Positions 41,401 through 56,400 of a DNA stretch of 64,000 nt are shown here, piece by piece. The translations under genes and the position numbers were made by a program. This stretch comes from Stieleria magnilauensis (GTDB lineage Bacteria > Planctomycetota > Planctomycetia > Pirellulales > Pirellulaceae). Position 1 is the first letter of the stretch; every line of letters begins with the position of its first letter. The DNA lies in the NCBI GenBank assembly GCA_007753675.1, contig CP036432.1, forward strand, positions 1,710,394 through 1,774,393, written 5' to 3'. Under the pieces are notes generated by a model that was given only the letters and a program-made list of their open reading frames with translations, did not search any database and was not told the origin of the DNA.

Positions 41401-44400
41401 CGCTTCAAAAATTGAAGGAGCCGCAGGCCCAGAAACCACCGCCCGCGGTTTTAATGGGACCAACAGTCCTGCGGTCTCTCCCTCCGAAACAAGGACATCG
41501 GTTCGAGCGATCTGCGTGAGCCCGTCTTCCTCTGCGGACAAATAACCCATCCGATAGGGGAAATCCGGTATCGCCGGAACGAGGAAATCGAAGTCCAATC
41601 CTGGATACACGTAAAACGCATCGGAACCGCCGAAGTCACCCGTGGCATCCATTTGGACGATCGACTGGTAGCCTCGCGGCTTCGAAGCGTGGTTGCGATA
41701 GGCGAGTTCACGAAGATCGAGATCCGTGATCGCCGCGAGTAACCCGAGCAGCGATCCCGGTGAAGCTGCCATCAACGCTCCGCCGAGAGTCGGCTTGGGA
41801 ACGACACCCCCATTGGCCCAACGACGACGGCTCGCACCGATGTTCGGCAACGAAGTTGTTCGCGCCATGCCATCGTCACCAACGACCATTGAGTCTACAA
41901 GTAACCAACTTTGGTCGATGGTGCCGTCAGCGTTCAGGAATTCGGCCGGCTGAAACAGGTACAGCGGATCGCCCAGCGAGGAGCCGGCAGGACTAGGAAT
42001 CGCGACCGAAAGCGGCTGTTCCGCGTCCACACCGCCGGTGTCGATTCGCAAGCCAAACGAGGCATTCCATCCGAACGGGGCGTCGTAGGGAAAGTCTGCC
42101 AAGTCCACTTCTTCGACGTCGATTGAAACAGATTGTTCATAGGCTCCCGCCGGAATGCCAACTTCGATTCCCTGCGAAGCGACCAATCCGCCGTTAATAT
42201 CAATGACTGAGCCTCCGGCCTGAACCGACGCGACTTTGATCGTCGTCACGAAGCTTCGACCGCGGGTGACTACGGTAACCTCCGTGGTTCCTTCTGAGAC
42301 CGCTGTCAGTAGGCCAGAAGCGTCGATCGTTGCGATCGATGGGTCCGCCACAACGTATCGCGTTCCTTCGTCCGCCGCCAAATCGATCACGCCATCCGGT
42401 GTTACTTCTCGAACCTGATATTGCCGCGTCTGCGAGCTGGCCAAAACGTAACTTTCTGGGAACACCCGTACGATCCGGTCTTCCTTCACCCCGACCTCGA
42501 TTGCCGTCGCGGCAAACAAGCCTCCCACACCGAGCACGATGTTTGTCGTCCCGACCTCACCCGCGATGATCAATCCCTGGTCCGTGACCGCCGCAACCGA
42601 AGCGTCGGCGGTCGTGTAATCGACCTCACTGGTCGGGACCAACTCACGTGTCCCATCGGCCAGCACGCCAAAGACATGCAGCCTAGATGTTGACCCCGGA
42701 GATAAAACCGGATCACGTCGAGATAGTTCCAAGCGTTCGTAGTCCACCGATCGAATTTCGATCGGAATATCAAGCAGATTACTCTCCAGCAATCCATCGT
42801 CGGCGACGAGCGATGCCGCGCCAGCCGTTTCGCTGGGAGCAATTTCGATCAATCCGGCTCCGAGCGATCTTATCATTCCATTGCCATTCCCGTCGCTGAC
42901 AAACACCGGATCTCCCTCCGGATCAGTCACAAGTGTCGTTGCATCCACAACGAAAGGAGTCGCCCCCCGACTGTGTAGCGTAGTGGGTGTTCCGGTGGGA
43001 GCTCTATTGGCCACAAAACCAAACATGGCGCCCAGGCCAATGCGGTCGATAGCGTCGATGTCGCCGTCTCTGTCGGAGTCGGCTGTAAGACTGTAATTGG
43101 CGTCAACCGAGGTGCTACCGAAGGCGATCGCGAACGCCGTGCTGTCATCGCTGTCGACTCGGTCGTCGCCGTTGAGATCACCGACCAGATAGAGTGCGAC
43201 GGTGTAGCTTTCGTTGGCCGTACCCGCCACATTCAACCGGTATGTTCCCGGCTCATTGATCGTGAACGTGTTGATCGTCCGCGTGCCGTCGACAACACTC
43301 GTGCCGGCGGTCAGCCCAACAATCTGGCCGACCGCACCATCCACATCGATTCCGATCGTGATTCCGCCGCTGGGACTGCTGCGCAATTCGCCTTCGGTGA
43401 TCGTGAACGCGTAGGTGTCGGCATCGCTTCCGAGTGTGCCCGTGATCGGGGCGGCCAGTATTTGACGCGTGCCGCCCAGGTGCGGTTGGATCGTGGCGAT
43501 CTGGTCCACCGCACCGTCGACGTCGTAGCTGATCGACTGGCCGGCGGTGGAACGGGGACTGATCGTGGTCAGTCTAGAGTTCGTGTCGTAGCCGTAGAAC
43601 GTCCGGTCGCCCGTTGACACGTCGATCGCGACTGCCAATCGGCCGTCGTCGTCATAGCGATAAACAATCTGCTCGCCCGCCGGCCCCACCCATTCGCTGA
43701 TTCGCCGATCGCTATCGCGCACGATCGTCAACCGCTCCCCGCTCGGTGCAACGATCCCGCTGTCGGTCACCCGCAGCGATGTGCTGCCATCGGCCGCCGT
43801 GATCCGCACCAGTGAAAACGAGGCCGACGCCGTTTTCGCAGCATAGGAAAACCGTTCGCCGCTGGGGGAGACAAGCGTGAAAACGGTGTCGCCGACAGGG
43901 ACCAGCGAGGGGCTGTAGGGTAGGCCGCTGCCGACGACGTAGTAGCCCGAACCGGCTTTGCGCAGGTTGGCTCCAAAGCTTTCGAGCGTCCAATCGACTC
44001 CCGAATCGGCTTGCCAAGCCGGCGCGAAGGTGGCGACAGTGCCCGAGGACAGGGCTGCCGGCGCGAATTGGAATCCGACGCGTTGTCCATCCGGCAGTGT
44101 GAGGTAGATCCGCGCGTCGTCGGTCATCGCCGCAAACGCGTCGCCGGAATCGCCTCCCAAGTCAAGCGACAATTGCGGATCAAGCAACGGCAGCGTCCAG
44201 CGGGCGCCGAAGGCCGAATCCGCAGCGGCGATCGTCAACGAATCGTGGACCCGCGTGATCGGCAGGGTGATCCCGCCCAGCGTCACCGAAAGATCCGTCG
44301 CCGTTTCAAACAGCGCCCCGGACTTATCGCTGGAATTGATTTCGATGTCGTGATTGAAGGTCGACGACAAACCGCCGAAATCACTCGCGGTGACACGCAA

Positions 44401-47400
44401 GGTGTAAAACCCGTTGCGGAATTTTGCGGGATCGACTTCGACGTTCTGCGTGATGCTGGTCGTCCCCTGACCGATCAATCGCGCCGACCCGCCGCCTTTC
44501 GGAATCAATTCGATCCGATACTCGGCCAGTCCCGTGTCGGAGATATTGACGATCAGATCCCGTGTCTCGGTGAACACCGGCGGAGCGAGTTGCAGGACTT
44601 CGATTACCGGTGCGGCGAAGTCGCTCGGGTCGCGAACAAAAATCGGCTTGGTGATCGTCGTCGTTCGGCCTTCGACATCGGTCACCACCGCCGTTGCCGT
44701 GAATCGTCCGGGAGCGCTCGCGATGAAGGTTCCGCGTCCGAGTGCGTTGAGCGCAACCGGCGTGCCATCGATGGACAACGTCGTGCTGGAAAGTGCGACG
44801 TCGCTGTCGGCGATCGGTTCGATCGTGATCGGTTGCCCCGGCGTGGCAGGAAAACTGGGCGTGGTGATGACTTGCACCTTGGGACCGACCGGCTCCAGCG
44901 ACGCCAGAATCGTCAGCGGACGGACCGTGGTTGACTCGCCATCGTCCGCCGTCAATCGCACCGTAAACGTGCCGGCTTGGAAGCTGGCCGCGGTCCAGCG
45001 GATCACGTCATCGGCGTCCAGCGTTGCACCGGCGGGTAAGTCACTGGCAGTCAACGTGATGGTGTCACCGTCGGGATCGGTCGCGCGGATTGGAATTTCC
45101 AGCAGGGTACCGATCTGGGCGTTGCGCAATTGCGGCGCGCTGATCACGGGATCACGATTCGTTCCCGACACAGTGACCAAGACGTCGATCGAATCCTTTG
45201 CCCCCGAGGGATCCGTCACGCTAAACGGGAACGTGTAGCTGCCGGCAGAATCAAAATCGACGTCCCAAATCACCGTTCGGCCGGCTGGATCAAAATTAAA
45301 TCCGTTCGGTGCCACACCGTCAAAGCTGTAGATCAGGGTCTCGCCATCGGGATCGCCGGCCGAGAGCGTGAACACCAACTGATCGCCTTCACGGGTGAAC
45401 AGTCGCGGCAACGTGCTGAGCGTCGGTGGCTGATTGGTGTTGGTCACGGTCACCACGACGTCTTCGCTGCGCGATCCGGCACCGTCGCTGGCGGTGATGC
45501 GAATCCGATAGGTTCCCGCCTGGGATTGATTGGGCGTCCAGCGGAATTGCCCGGATTGGCCGTCAAACGTCGCACCGCCTGGCAGTCTTCCCACGACGCC
45601 GCCGACAACCAGCCCCGCCTTGAAGAAGACTGGGTCATTGTCCGGATCGGTCGCCGCCGCGGTCAGCTGCAACGTCTGGCCTTCGGCGATCGTCTGTTGC
45701 CCGATCGGGTCCAGGTTCGGACGGACGTTGTTGTCGCGCACGTTCAACGTGATCGTTCGCGTGTCCGACAGCTTCAACGCCTCGTCACCGTTGCCGCTGT
45801 CGGTGACCGTAAACGAGATCGTATGTGATCCGATGGCTGCGGCGGTCGGTGTCCAACTGAACTTGTGCCGCCCGTACACGCCGGTATCGATCAATGATAC
45901 ACCGGCCGGCAGTCCGGTCGCGGTGACGGTCAACGCATCTTGATCGGCATCACTGATCAACAAGTCGATCGTGAACGCGGTATCAACCAACGCGACCGAG
46001 TCGAAGAACGGCGTGAACTTTGGTGGCTCGTTCGGGCTGGTGACCTGCAGCGTGAACTCGACCGTCGATTTCAGCGGCAGCGGCCCCGTGGTTTCGGTGG
46101 CGGTCACCGCGACCAGAATGTCATCACGATCACCGGGCTGTGGAGCGAGTGACAACAATCCGGTTCCGTCTCCGTTGTCGGTGAAGGTTGCAAAGTCCGG
46201 CAGTTGTGTCGCGCCACTAAAGGTGACTGCCAATGCCAGCGGCGCGCCTTCAAAGTCGCTGGCGGAAATCGGAATGTCAAGTGTCTGACCGACCGCCACG
46301 GACTGCGCCGCCACTTCGACGATTTGCGGTGGGAAGTTGGCGTCGGCGACGGTCAAGGACAGCGTCACGGTATCGGTCGTCGGCACGCCCGTCCCATCGC
46401 CATCGTCGGTGGCCTGGAACGTGATGTCGTATTGACCGGAATCATTAAAGCCCGGGGTCCACGTCAGCAACTGCGTGGTCTCGTCGTAGTTCGCCCCGGC
46501 GGGCAATCCCGTCACGACGTAATTGAGATCGGGAATGAAACTCTGGTAATCGACGAAGAAGTCTTGCGTATTGGCAGACGGCGTCACGGGAGCGACAGTG
46601 AATTCGGGGTCAAACGCCGCGACTCGCAACTGGAACGATTGGCCTTCGAAAATTTCAAAGGGATCAATCGCCGGGAATCGAACGGGCCCATTGAGATTAT
46701 TGACCGTCAACACCGTTTGCGTTTGGGCGAGCACCTGACCGTCATCAACGTACAACGTCAATTCATAGACACCGTGTTGGTCGAATCCTGGGGTCCATTC
46801 AAAGATTCCGGTATTGGGATCCAGAAACGCTCCGGGCGGTAGGTTCGGCGAGAGGTACCGCAGTTGGTCGCCATCGGCATCGTCGCCGAACACGGTGAAC
46901 GAGATTTGATCGCCTTCGTTGATCGTTCGCGACGCAATCGGTGCGATCGTCGGTGCGACGTTGTTGTTGGCGATGACGACTTGGAACGACACACTGGATT
47001 CGACGAAACCGTCGCTGGCGATCAAGGTCACGTCGTCATACACACCGGCTTGATTGCCGCCCGGCCGCCATCGCAGGGCTTGGCCGAAGGGGTCGAAGAC
47101 GGCCCCGGGCGGCAAGTTGTCGGCGAAGTAGAACAGGTCGTCGCCGTCGGGATCAAAACCGCTGATGGGGACCTCGATCAAATCGCCTTCGGTGGCAAAG
47201 ACATCGCCGATGGGTGCGACGACGGGCGCGCGGTTGGCGCCCGTCACATCCACGATCCAGGTCTGACGTTTATAGGCCCCCCGCGCATCGTAGGCTCGCA
47301 GCTCGAACTCGGCTTTCGGCGATGCGTCTCGGCCCGGTTTCCAATCGACGACCCCGGTGTTCGGATCAACGGTCGCACCTTTCGGCCCGCCGGCCAACAC

Positions 47401-50400
47401 ATACGTGATTGTCGCACCATCCGGGTCTTCGGCCTCCGCGGCGTACTGATACTGGGCGTCCGCGGCCGCCGCCAGAGCGGGTGAGGACGCAAAGTTCGGC
47501 AACTGGTTCGGCGGCAACGTGGCCAGGATCCGAGGGTTGAAATTCAGATCCAACAAGTTGGGGTTGGCGATGGTGACGGTGTGCCATTGGGAACTCGAAT
47601 TGGCCCCGAGCACGGTTCCGTCCGCCATGACTTGATAGCCATTGGCGCCGGCCGGTTGATTGGCATTGTCAAAGAAGACGACGGAGTTATCGCCGAGGTT
47701 ATCGAAGACCACATTGATCGGACCGGAGATATCGAAATCGGCCGAATTGGACACCATCACGTCAAACAACAACGTGCCATCGGCGCGGTTGAGGCGTGTG
47801 TTGGAATACGAGAGACGGGTCGAGATCGAGACGTCTTCGAACACGCGGAAGGTTGTGGTGAAGCCGCTGCCCCCGATCGGGATGCCCTGTTCGCTCTCCA
47901 CCGTCGACGACACCGTCAGCTCATATTCAGCCGGCGCGAGTGTTTCGAACAGCAACTGTGACGAGCGTGTGGCTTTGTCGTAGCGGACCGCGCCGATGTT
48001 GACGCTTTCACCGGTCTCTTTGTTCTTGAGCGCGTAGTTGGCGGGATTGTTGCCGCCGACGGGACTGGAGACGTTGTTGGCCAAGGCGACATCAAACACC
48101 AATTCGGCGCGGTTCATCCCGTCGGCAATCCGCGTTTGGATCACACGCGGCGCCGCGACGGTGAAGAAGACGTCGACTTGGTCGCCCCGCGTGACCAGGA
48201 ATCGACCGTCGCTAATCGGTTGGATGCCTTCGACACGTCCACGTCCGCCGGTTGCGATTTTGGTTTGGCGCAGTGACAACGGGTCGAGCACCGTGACGCT
48301 GCCTTCGGTTTCATGACCGACCAGCAGCGCGCCTTCAAGGATCGATCCCACCGGACCGAATGCGATCGACTCGGCGCGGCCGCTGACCGTGGCGACGCGT
48401 TCGGCGCGGCCGCGGAAATCAAACCGCAACACCTCGCCGCCCTCGGGCCAGGCCGTTCCATAGAGTGTCCCGTCGGCTGCGACCGCCAGCGAATCGACGC
48501 GGATATTGCTGAACGGAGTTAGCTTGCGTGTCGCCGTGTCGAATCGGCTGATCCCCCCGGTCGTGGAAACATACAGAGCCGTCTGGCCGGGAATCGCCGC
48601 GATCCCCAGCGCGATGCCCGCCCCGATCCGATCCAACACCGCGCCGGTATTGGGATCCAATTGCAACAGGCCCTCGCCACCGGTCGACGCCCACAGTTGT
48701 CCCGACGCATCGAACGCCAGTTCATAAATCGGCGTGGTCGTGGCGTACGCTTCCAGCTTGCGCAACCCGGCCGAGGGCGAGCTGGACGTTTGCCCCACTT
48801 TGTACAACTCGTTCCTGCCCGCTCCACCGGACAGATAAACCGATCCATCGGGTCCGACCGCCATTGCCAGCGCCCCGATCCCCGCACCGCTTTCACCGGG
48901 AATCGTCGCAAAACGTTCTGCCGCCAACGGGCGAATCACCCGAGTGAACTTGCTCGGTTGCGTCGCGCTGGTCCGCGAGGGGATTCCAAACGCGGCTTCT
49001 GCGAACACGCGATCGGCGACAGTCTCCGGGCGAACCTCCGCTTTGGGGATCACCACGGGCTGGATCACACTGACCGACGGAGCGCTGCCGAGATTGATTT
49101 CCGGTACCAGTCGCGGCACCCGCACACCTTGGGCGACGGGTTCGACGTTGCCGGCGTTGTCGATCGCGCGGACCAGGAACAACGGTTGCTCACCGGGATC
49201 GGCCTGGTAGAGATACGACGTCTGATCGGTCCGATACAACACGCTGCGGTACCGCGTGCCGCCGTCGCGAGAAACCAACAACGAATAGGCCGCGACACCG
49301 CTTCCGCCGGCGTCATCGGTGGCGGTCCAGGAGACTTCGAATTGATTTCCGCCGATTGCGGTCGTCGTGACAGTACTGGCCGGCGCGAAGGCATCCAGCG
49401 TTGCCAATGAAACTCGGCTATCAACCTCCGCCCCTCCGTCGATGATCGAGCGAGCCGTCATACGGATTTCGTCGCCGGTGGCCAACGGATCCGTATCCCC
49501 TGCGGCGACCACATTATTGGCTGCCGCCCAGAAACCGACGGTGACCTGCTCACCCGGCTGTAGCAGACCGATAGCGGGGTCCACCGGTGGCAACCCGTCG
49601 CGGCCGTCGATCGCGCGCAGCAAGTACGATGCGACGCGGGTGTTCGCATCAACGCCGGCGGTGACTTGCAACACGTAGCCGTCGGTTTCGGTGAGATCAA
49701 ATTCGCCGACAAAGTTAGGACGCGCCGCCGGAAGCGAGATCGAGCGACCGCCCAGTTGGATGTCCGCGACTTGGAAACTGCGTTCGTCGAGTGGGTCATC
49801 GAGCGGAACCAGAATACGGATTTCCCTCGCCGCATCCACCGCATCGGTGTCATAGGTCGTACGGACGGTGTACGGCAGCGGCGTCGCAACCGGGACAAAG
49901 TTCTCGTCGCCGAATCCGGTCGGCCCGGTCAATGACGTCGAATCGCCGAGCTGATTGCCGAGATTGTCGAGGTTAAACGCGATTTCATCGGCGATCTCGC
50001 CCGATTCAAACAACGGCGGAGGACCGGCGCGAAGCGTGAACGTGACGAAGGATGTCGGACTGGAGAGTCCACGATCAAAATCTTCGAAATCGGCGACAAT
50101 GCCACCCCCAGTCACGTCAGGCGTGTGGCCGTAGTAATCGCGGATCAACTCGATGAACGCAGACAGATTGTCACTCGCCGAAGCCAGCGACACGGCGGCG
50201 TCATCGACGACCCCTGCCCCCGTTTCTCCACCCAGCAATCCGCCGATGACAGTGAAGAAAGCGTTGATGTTTTCGGCTTTGCCGTCTGCGATCGGCGGCG
50301 TGTCTTCAGGCCGCAGCAAGCCGCTGTCGGCCAAAGCTTGCAGATAGAGACTTGTGAACGATTCGGCGTCGCCGGCGATCGACACGAGGGCAGAATGGGC

Positions 50401-53400
50401 CCGCCGCAAGAACAGATTCGTACTATCCTCGGCATTCTCGACATCAATCTGATCTGCCAGAATCGCACTGCGCAGTTTTGCAGCTTCGTCACGTTGGTAA
50501 TCCAAGTACTCATCGGCCGTCATCGGCGTCGCCGCGGCTGCGACGTAGAAGTCAAAGCCCAGATCCTCCAACTCGAATGGACTGAGTTCTTTCAGGAAAT
50601 CCGGATCCGTCTCCAAGATTTCTCGCAAGCCCGGATAGATTGTCACCGCCGAACCGACTTCGGTCACCCCTTGATTGGGCAAATCGATTGCGACGCCGCG
50701 TGCGGTCAGCACGCCGGATAGATTCAGTTCCGGAACGACGCTCGAAAAGTCGAAGGTGCTGATTGAGTCAAACAAGGGCGCAACGGTCGACGCATCACCC
50801 CGCAAACCACTCGCAAATTCGATCGCCGGCCCGGGGATCAGATCGGGGCGACGATTGGGCGCATTGGGGAACGCGTACTCCAGCAACGTATAAGGCGTGT
50901 CGACGTTGGCCAGATTTTGGACGGCAAATCCATAGCCGCCGGTCGCCCCGAGGTCGATCTGGCTGGGACCACCGACGCCGACGTTGACTTCCAACGCATC
51001 AGCCGACTCGACTTGGAATCGGTACGGATCGACGGCGAGTCGCCCATCGGGATGCAAAACTTGGATGTCGTACAAACCGTACGGTGCATCGCGAAGATCA
51101 AACACGGCGACGATCTTGGTGGCGTCGATTCTCGAAACCGAGACGGGCGCGAATTCCGCCAGCGTCGGACGAACCAAACGCACCGCCGCCTGTTGGGGAA
51201 ACTCGGCTCCGCGAATCGTCACCGTCACGTAGCGATCGTCTCCGCCTGAATCCGGCGTCACATCGGTGATACCAAACGGAAGCCGGGTCGCGTTCATCGT
51301 GACCGGGTATTCCGATCGGCCGCGTGGATCGTTTTCTTCGACATCGATCCGAACTCCGCCGCGGGCGAGCACGAAATATCGCCCGCCGAGTGTTTCGGGA
51401 ATGATCATTGACTGATCGGCCGACAGGTATCCTTCGTAAGCGGCGTCAAAATCGAAAGGCGAAGGCAGTCGTTCGTGGGCGGCGTACAGTTCGTGCCGCC
51501 CGATACCGGTCGTACTGTCCAAGTCGACTCGGATGGTCTGGCCGGGCGAAACGTCCAACTGGAACAACCGACTGACGCCGACCGCCAACTGGTCTTCCAA
51601 CGGGATGTCCAACCGCAGCAGCGGCACCGTGATGTTGACTTCGTCGGCCGATGCCGACGCGTTGTTGCGGTTGTTTTCGCCTTCGACGACGTCATCAAAA
51701 ATGTCCGTGCGGACAATGATTCGATAACCGTCCGGCAGCACGACGGGGACTTCAAAATCCAGCGACGCGGAATAAGAGTCACCCGGTTGCAGCGTGCGAA
51801 CCGAAGCGGATTCGACCCGCCCGAGGAAACGGTCACCGATGTCCCACTGGCTGTCGGCGGACAGATAAACGGCGTCGGCAATCCTTGCCTTGGCCTGCTC
51901 ATCACCGCGGTTCTCGACGGTCCAAGAGACCGACAACACATCGCCGACGCTGCCCGATGTCGGTGCGGAAATGTCGATCACCTGCAAATCCGATGGCGGC
52001 GGTTGGACGATCAAAATCGGCGTCGCCGCGACGGTGATGTTGTTCGTTTCGTTGGTCTCGATGACTTCGCCGTCGGGCCGGTAGGCGTTAGGAAAGTCGG
52101 TCGCGACGATGATGAAATAATCGCCGGTGATCCCCCGCGGCAACCGCGCAGTCTCGGTAATCGTGCCGGTTTGTCCCGGGGCCAACGTTTCACCGCGCAC
52201 AATCTGTTTGACGAAGTGGTCACTCGAGACATCGAGCAATCGGTCCCGCGACAGATAGACTCGATCGACGAACGGCACCTGCGAATCCGGGATCACGCCT
52301 CCGTCGTTCGTGTACGTGTAGGTAAACGTGAAATCGTTGCCGACCTCCACCACGTTGGATGACGGATTGGAGGGATTGACGAAATCGACCGAATCGATCA
52401 CTAAATCCGGTGCCGGAACAAATTGCACGTCCAGCTGCACCGAGGTCTGGTTGTCGCCTTCGTCATTGAATTCCAAGACCTTGTTGGCCACGCCGCGAAG
52501 TCGCGGCCAGCCTTCGGCGATCGGATACGGCAACGAGTACAGCGCGGCACTTCGATCGGCGAAGGTGGCATCGGTTTGCGCGATCACGTGGAACTCGCCG
52601 CCGATGTTGTTCGGCAAACGCACCTGTAACGCCACTTCATAGCTCTCGCCGATACCCAGCACATTGTTCCGTCGGAACGTCCCCAGTTCGATGTCATACG
52701 CATCGGTCGACGTATCGGTCGACAGGAACACGCGATCGGTCCACTGGTCGACACGCGTCGCCCGAGTCCCTGAGTTGGTGACCGTGAACGAAACGTCCAT
52801 CAGTGACCCACTGTCGGGACTGGTCGGAACGGCCGACAAATTGGAGATCACCAAATTGGGTTCGGCATACTCGATCGCGATGATCTGCGATGACGCAAAG
52901 TTGTCCGATTTGCGTCCGGCTTCCCACGTCTTGTCGACAAAATGTCGGGGCCAATCCGGGAAGCCACTTTTGCTGAACGCGGTCAAGACCGGTTTTCCAC
53001 GGAACAGGCCAACGTTGGCAAACACGTGGGCGTACCAGTTACCGCTACTGCCCGGCGGCGACGACACGACCATGCTGGCGTTGTACGAACCATCCACCGC
53101 GATCGGACTGTTCAAGACTTTCGTCGGTGATCCGACCAAGATCGCTCGACTTGCATCAAACACAGGGTCTTTGGATAGATAAACGTATTGTTTGATCGAT
53201 TGAGTGACCTCGTTGGTCGCGGAGTCACCGGCATTGCGAACGGTCCAAGCAACAGTAATCGGTTCACCGGATTTGCTGGTCGGTGTTGCGGTGACGTTCT
53301 CGACCAACAGGTCCGCGATCGCATCGACCACGGTGGCCTCGACCGAGCCGACATTGTTGTCGGTAAAGGGGCCTTCGTAGACTTGAACCAGGGTATTGGT

Positions 53401-56400
53401 TGGACCGGCAAGGATCGCCAACAACTCGCTACGTGAGAATTGTTTCAGATCCCCAATTTCAGTTTCCCCGATCGGTTTCCCCGTCGCCGCTTCGATTCGC
53501 TTCAGGACCGCCGCAACTTCCTCCAGAAACTTCGCTTCTTCGGTCAGCGCGATTCGTGGATCCACATTCGTCTGGACGAAAAAGTGGCTTCCCTTGGCCG
53601 ACGGCGGCAGCGTGAATTCGACGTCGTGCCTGTAGTCGTCCCCCGGTTGCAGCCGACCGTCATGCGGAATCGCGAACACGAGTTGGTCACCGGAATCAAA
53701 AACAGCGTCTTCGGACAGATAGACGGCATCGGCCCAGGACTCACGGTCGGTCGCCACCGTCCCGATATTGTCGACGATCCAATTGAGTGACACCTTTTGT
53801 CCGCCCACGATCGGCTGATCCGTGGCGACGTTCAATTCACGCACACGCAAGTCTGACGGCGGCGTCAATAGAATATTGATCGGCGTGCTGGCATAATTGT
53901 TCCCGTCCAGATCGTTGGGCGCGTCGGGGTTCGTGTTCTCGGCAAACGACGCTTCGTAGACGCTGCGATAGCCATCGGCATAAACCGTCAAAAAATACTG
54001 ACCGGTCAACCCCTTGGGAATTCGCACCGTGGTCTCGGCCTCATACGACTGGCCGACCTGCAGGACACCGCCATGACGGTAGGACCCGATGAATCGATCG
54101 CCGCGCGCCGAATTTGGACCGTCCAGTCCGAGCGTCAGCCACAGTTGATCCGTCCAGGCACCCGGATCGGTCACGCCCGCACCGCGGTTGGTGACCTTGT
54201 AACGCACCGTCAGCGAGGAATCATCGAACGCATCGCCGGGACCGGCAATGAAATCGGCGACCAAATCCGGCGGCGGAACGGGATTGGCATCGATCGCAAT
54301 GGCTTGCGCATCGCGATTGTTTCCGTCGTTGGGAAATTCATCGACGGCGTTCTTCGCATCGGTTTCGACCAGCACGAACCAGTTGCCCGAGAGCGCGCGG
54401 GGAATCGAGAAAGTCGCGGAACTGCTGTACTCGGTCGCCTGTCCCGATGTTGTTCCGACGAACCCGAGCGCGGATCCATTTTGAAGTTCTCCCAGCAAGA
54501 TCGCACCCGACGTGCTACTGGACGAAGACGACAGCCAGACACGATCGACCCAGCGACTGCCGGCCGAAGGCGTGTCGGCGGTACCGGCGTTGCGGACGGT
54601 GAACGTGACATCGATGGATGTCCCCGCGGTCACACCCGCCGGGTACTCGCTGGTCACGTCCACTCGTAAGTCGGGCCGTGGTCGGAAGTTCAATTGGAAC
54701 GGATCGGAGAACGACGTGTTGTCCAACTCGGTCGCCTCGAGCACCCGGTTGGTGACATCGGTTTGGACAAACAGTCGAAACTGGCCGGTCGCACGCGGCA
54801 ACGTCACCAGCTCGGTTCGCGCGACCGATTTGCCCGGTTCCAAGGGATCGGCGACGGCGAAGCGTCCCAATTCGAATGTCTGTGATCCGTCGGTCGATTG
54901 CAAATAGACGCGATCGGTCCAGCCGTTTTCGGTGGTGCCATTGGCGTCGATTGAATCATTCAGCACGGTCCAACTGATTTCGATCTGAGTGCCATCCTGG
55001 AAGCCGGCTGGGGAATTCGGAACGACAATGGAGCCGTCTTGGACGACCAAATTGGCCGTCGGCGGCACGAACAACACGTCGACTGCATCGCTGCGCCCCT
55101 GATTGCCTCCGCTCGCGTCGATGCCCGAATACAAGAATTCGTAGGGACCGCCGGTGCGAACAAACACGTAGTACTGGCCGTCCAAATCGCGCGGCAGATC
55201 AAACGCCTCCGTTCGCGTATACGTCCCACCGACCGCCAGCGCCCCGCCGTGGGTGCTGCTGCCGATCAATCGCAAGCCGCTGCCGTTTTCGTTCTTGCTG
55301 ACGTAGATGTAGTCGATCCAAGTGTCGCGATCGGTCGTCGCGATGCCCCGGTTGCCGATCGTCCAATTGACTTCCAATGGCAATCCCGCGGTCGCCGATT
55401 GCCCACCGGTCACGGACACCGATTCGACAAACAAGTCGCTGTAGGGTGCGGTGGTGACATCGACGTTGTTTGTCGGTGAACCGACGTTGCTGGCGTGCCC
55501 GTCGAGTTCGTAGACGACATCGCCGACGTCTGTTTGAACGAACAAGGTGAACCGACCATTGGTCCGAGCGGCCAGGGGAATGATTTCTGTTCGCGTGTAG
55601 GACTGGCCGTCCGGAACGGCGCCGAAATGCTGAAAATCGCCCAGCACGATGTCGTCAGCGTCACCCAGAATGTCGTCGTTGGACAGGACGACGCGATCGG
55701 TCCAACTGGTTTGTCGCCCCGGTCCGGCACCGACGTTTTGGACGGTCCACGACACGGTTAAATCCACCGGGTCGCCGATCAACAAGTCCGGGGCGACCAC
55801 TTCGCTGACCGTTAGATCCGCATAAGGGAATCCGGTGATGTCAAATTCCAGCGTCGCGATCCCCGTCGATTCTCCATCGCCCTCGTTGACCGTGTTGTCC
55901 GCATCGGGAACGACGATCAAATAGTTCGTACCGCTGACGCCATCGGGCAGCTTCACCGTCAGGCTGCTCTGAATTTCGCCGCCGACCGGCAGACCGCCCG
56001 CACTCGATTTCTGGCCCAAAGCGACATCGTCCGCGGACAGCGTCGAGTCGGCCGACAGATAGACGCGTTCGATCCACGGTGCTGCGGCGGTGGCATCGCC
56101 ATTGTTTCGCGTCGTCCAGCTGACGGTCAGGTTTTCGCCGCTGGTGGGCGTGACGCCCGCGTCGATCGCGACGCCCATGGACACCAAATCGGGAAGCGGT
56201 GTCCGTGCCACGCCGACCTGCGTGTTGCTGGCCGAAATGTTATTGCCTTCCGCCGTCGGTTCGTCGACTCGATTGGTCGCATCGGTTTCGACAAGCACAT
56301 AGTAGTTACCGACCGCGACGTGGGCGGGAATCACGGGACTGGCGGTCATCGTGTAGGACGCATCCGAAGCCAGACTTCCCGTGTGGGTGTAGCTGCCCAA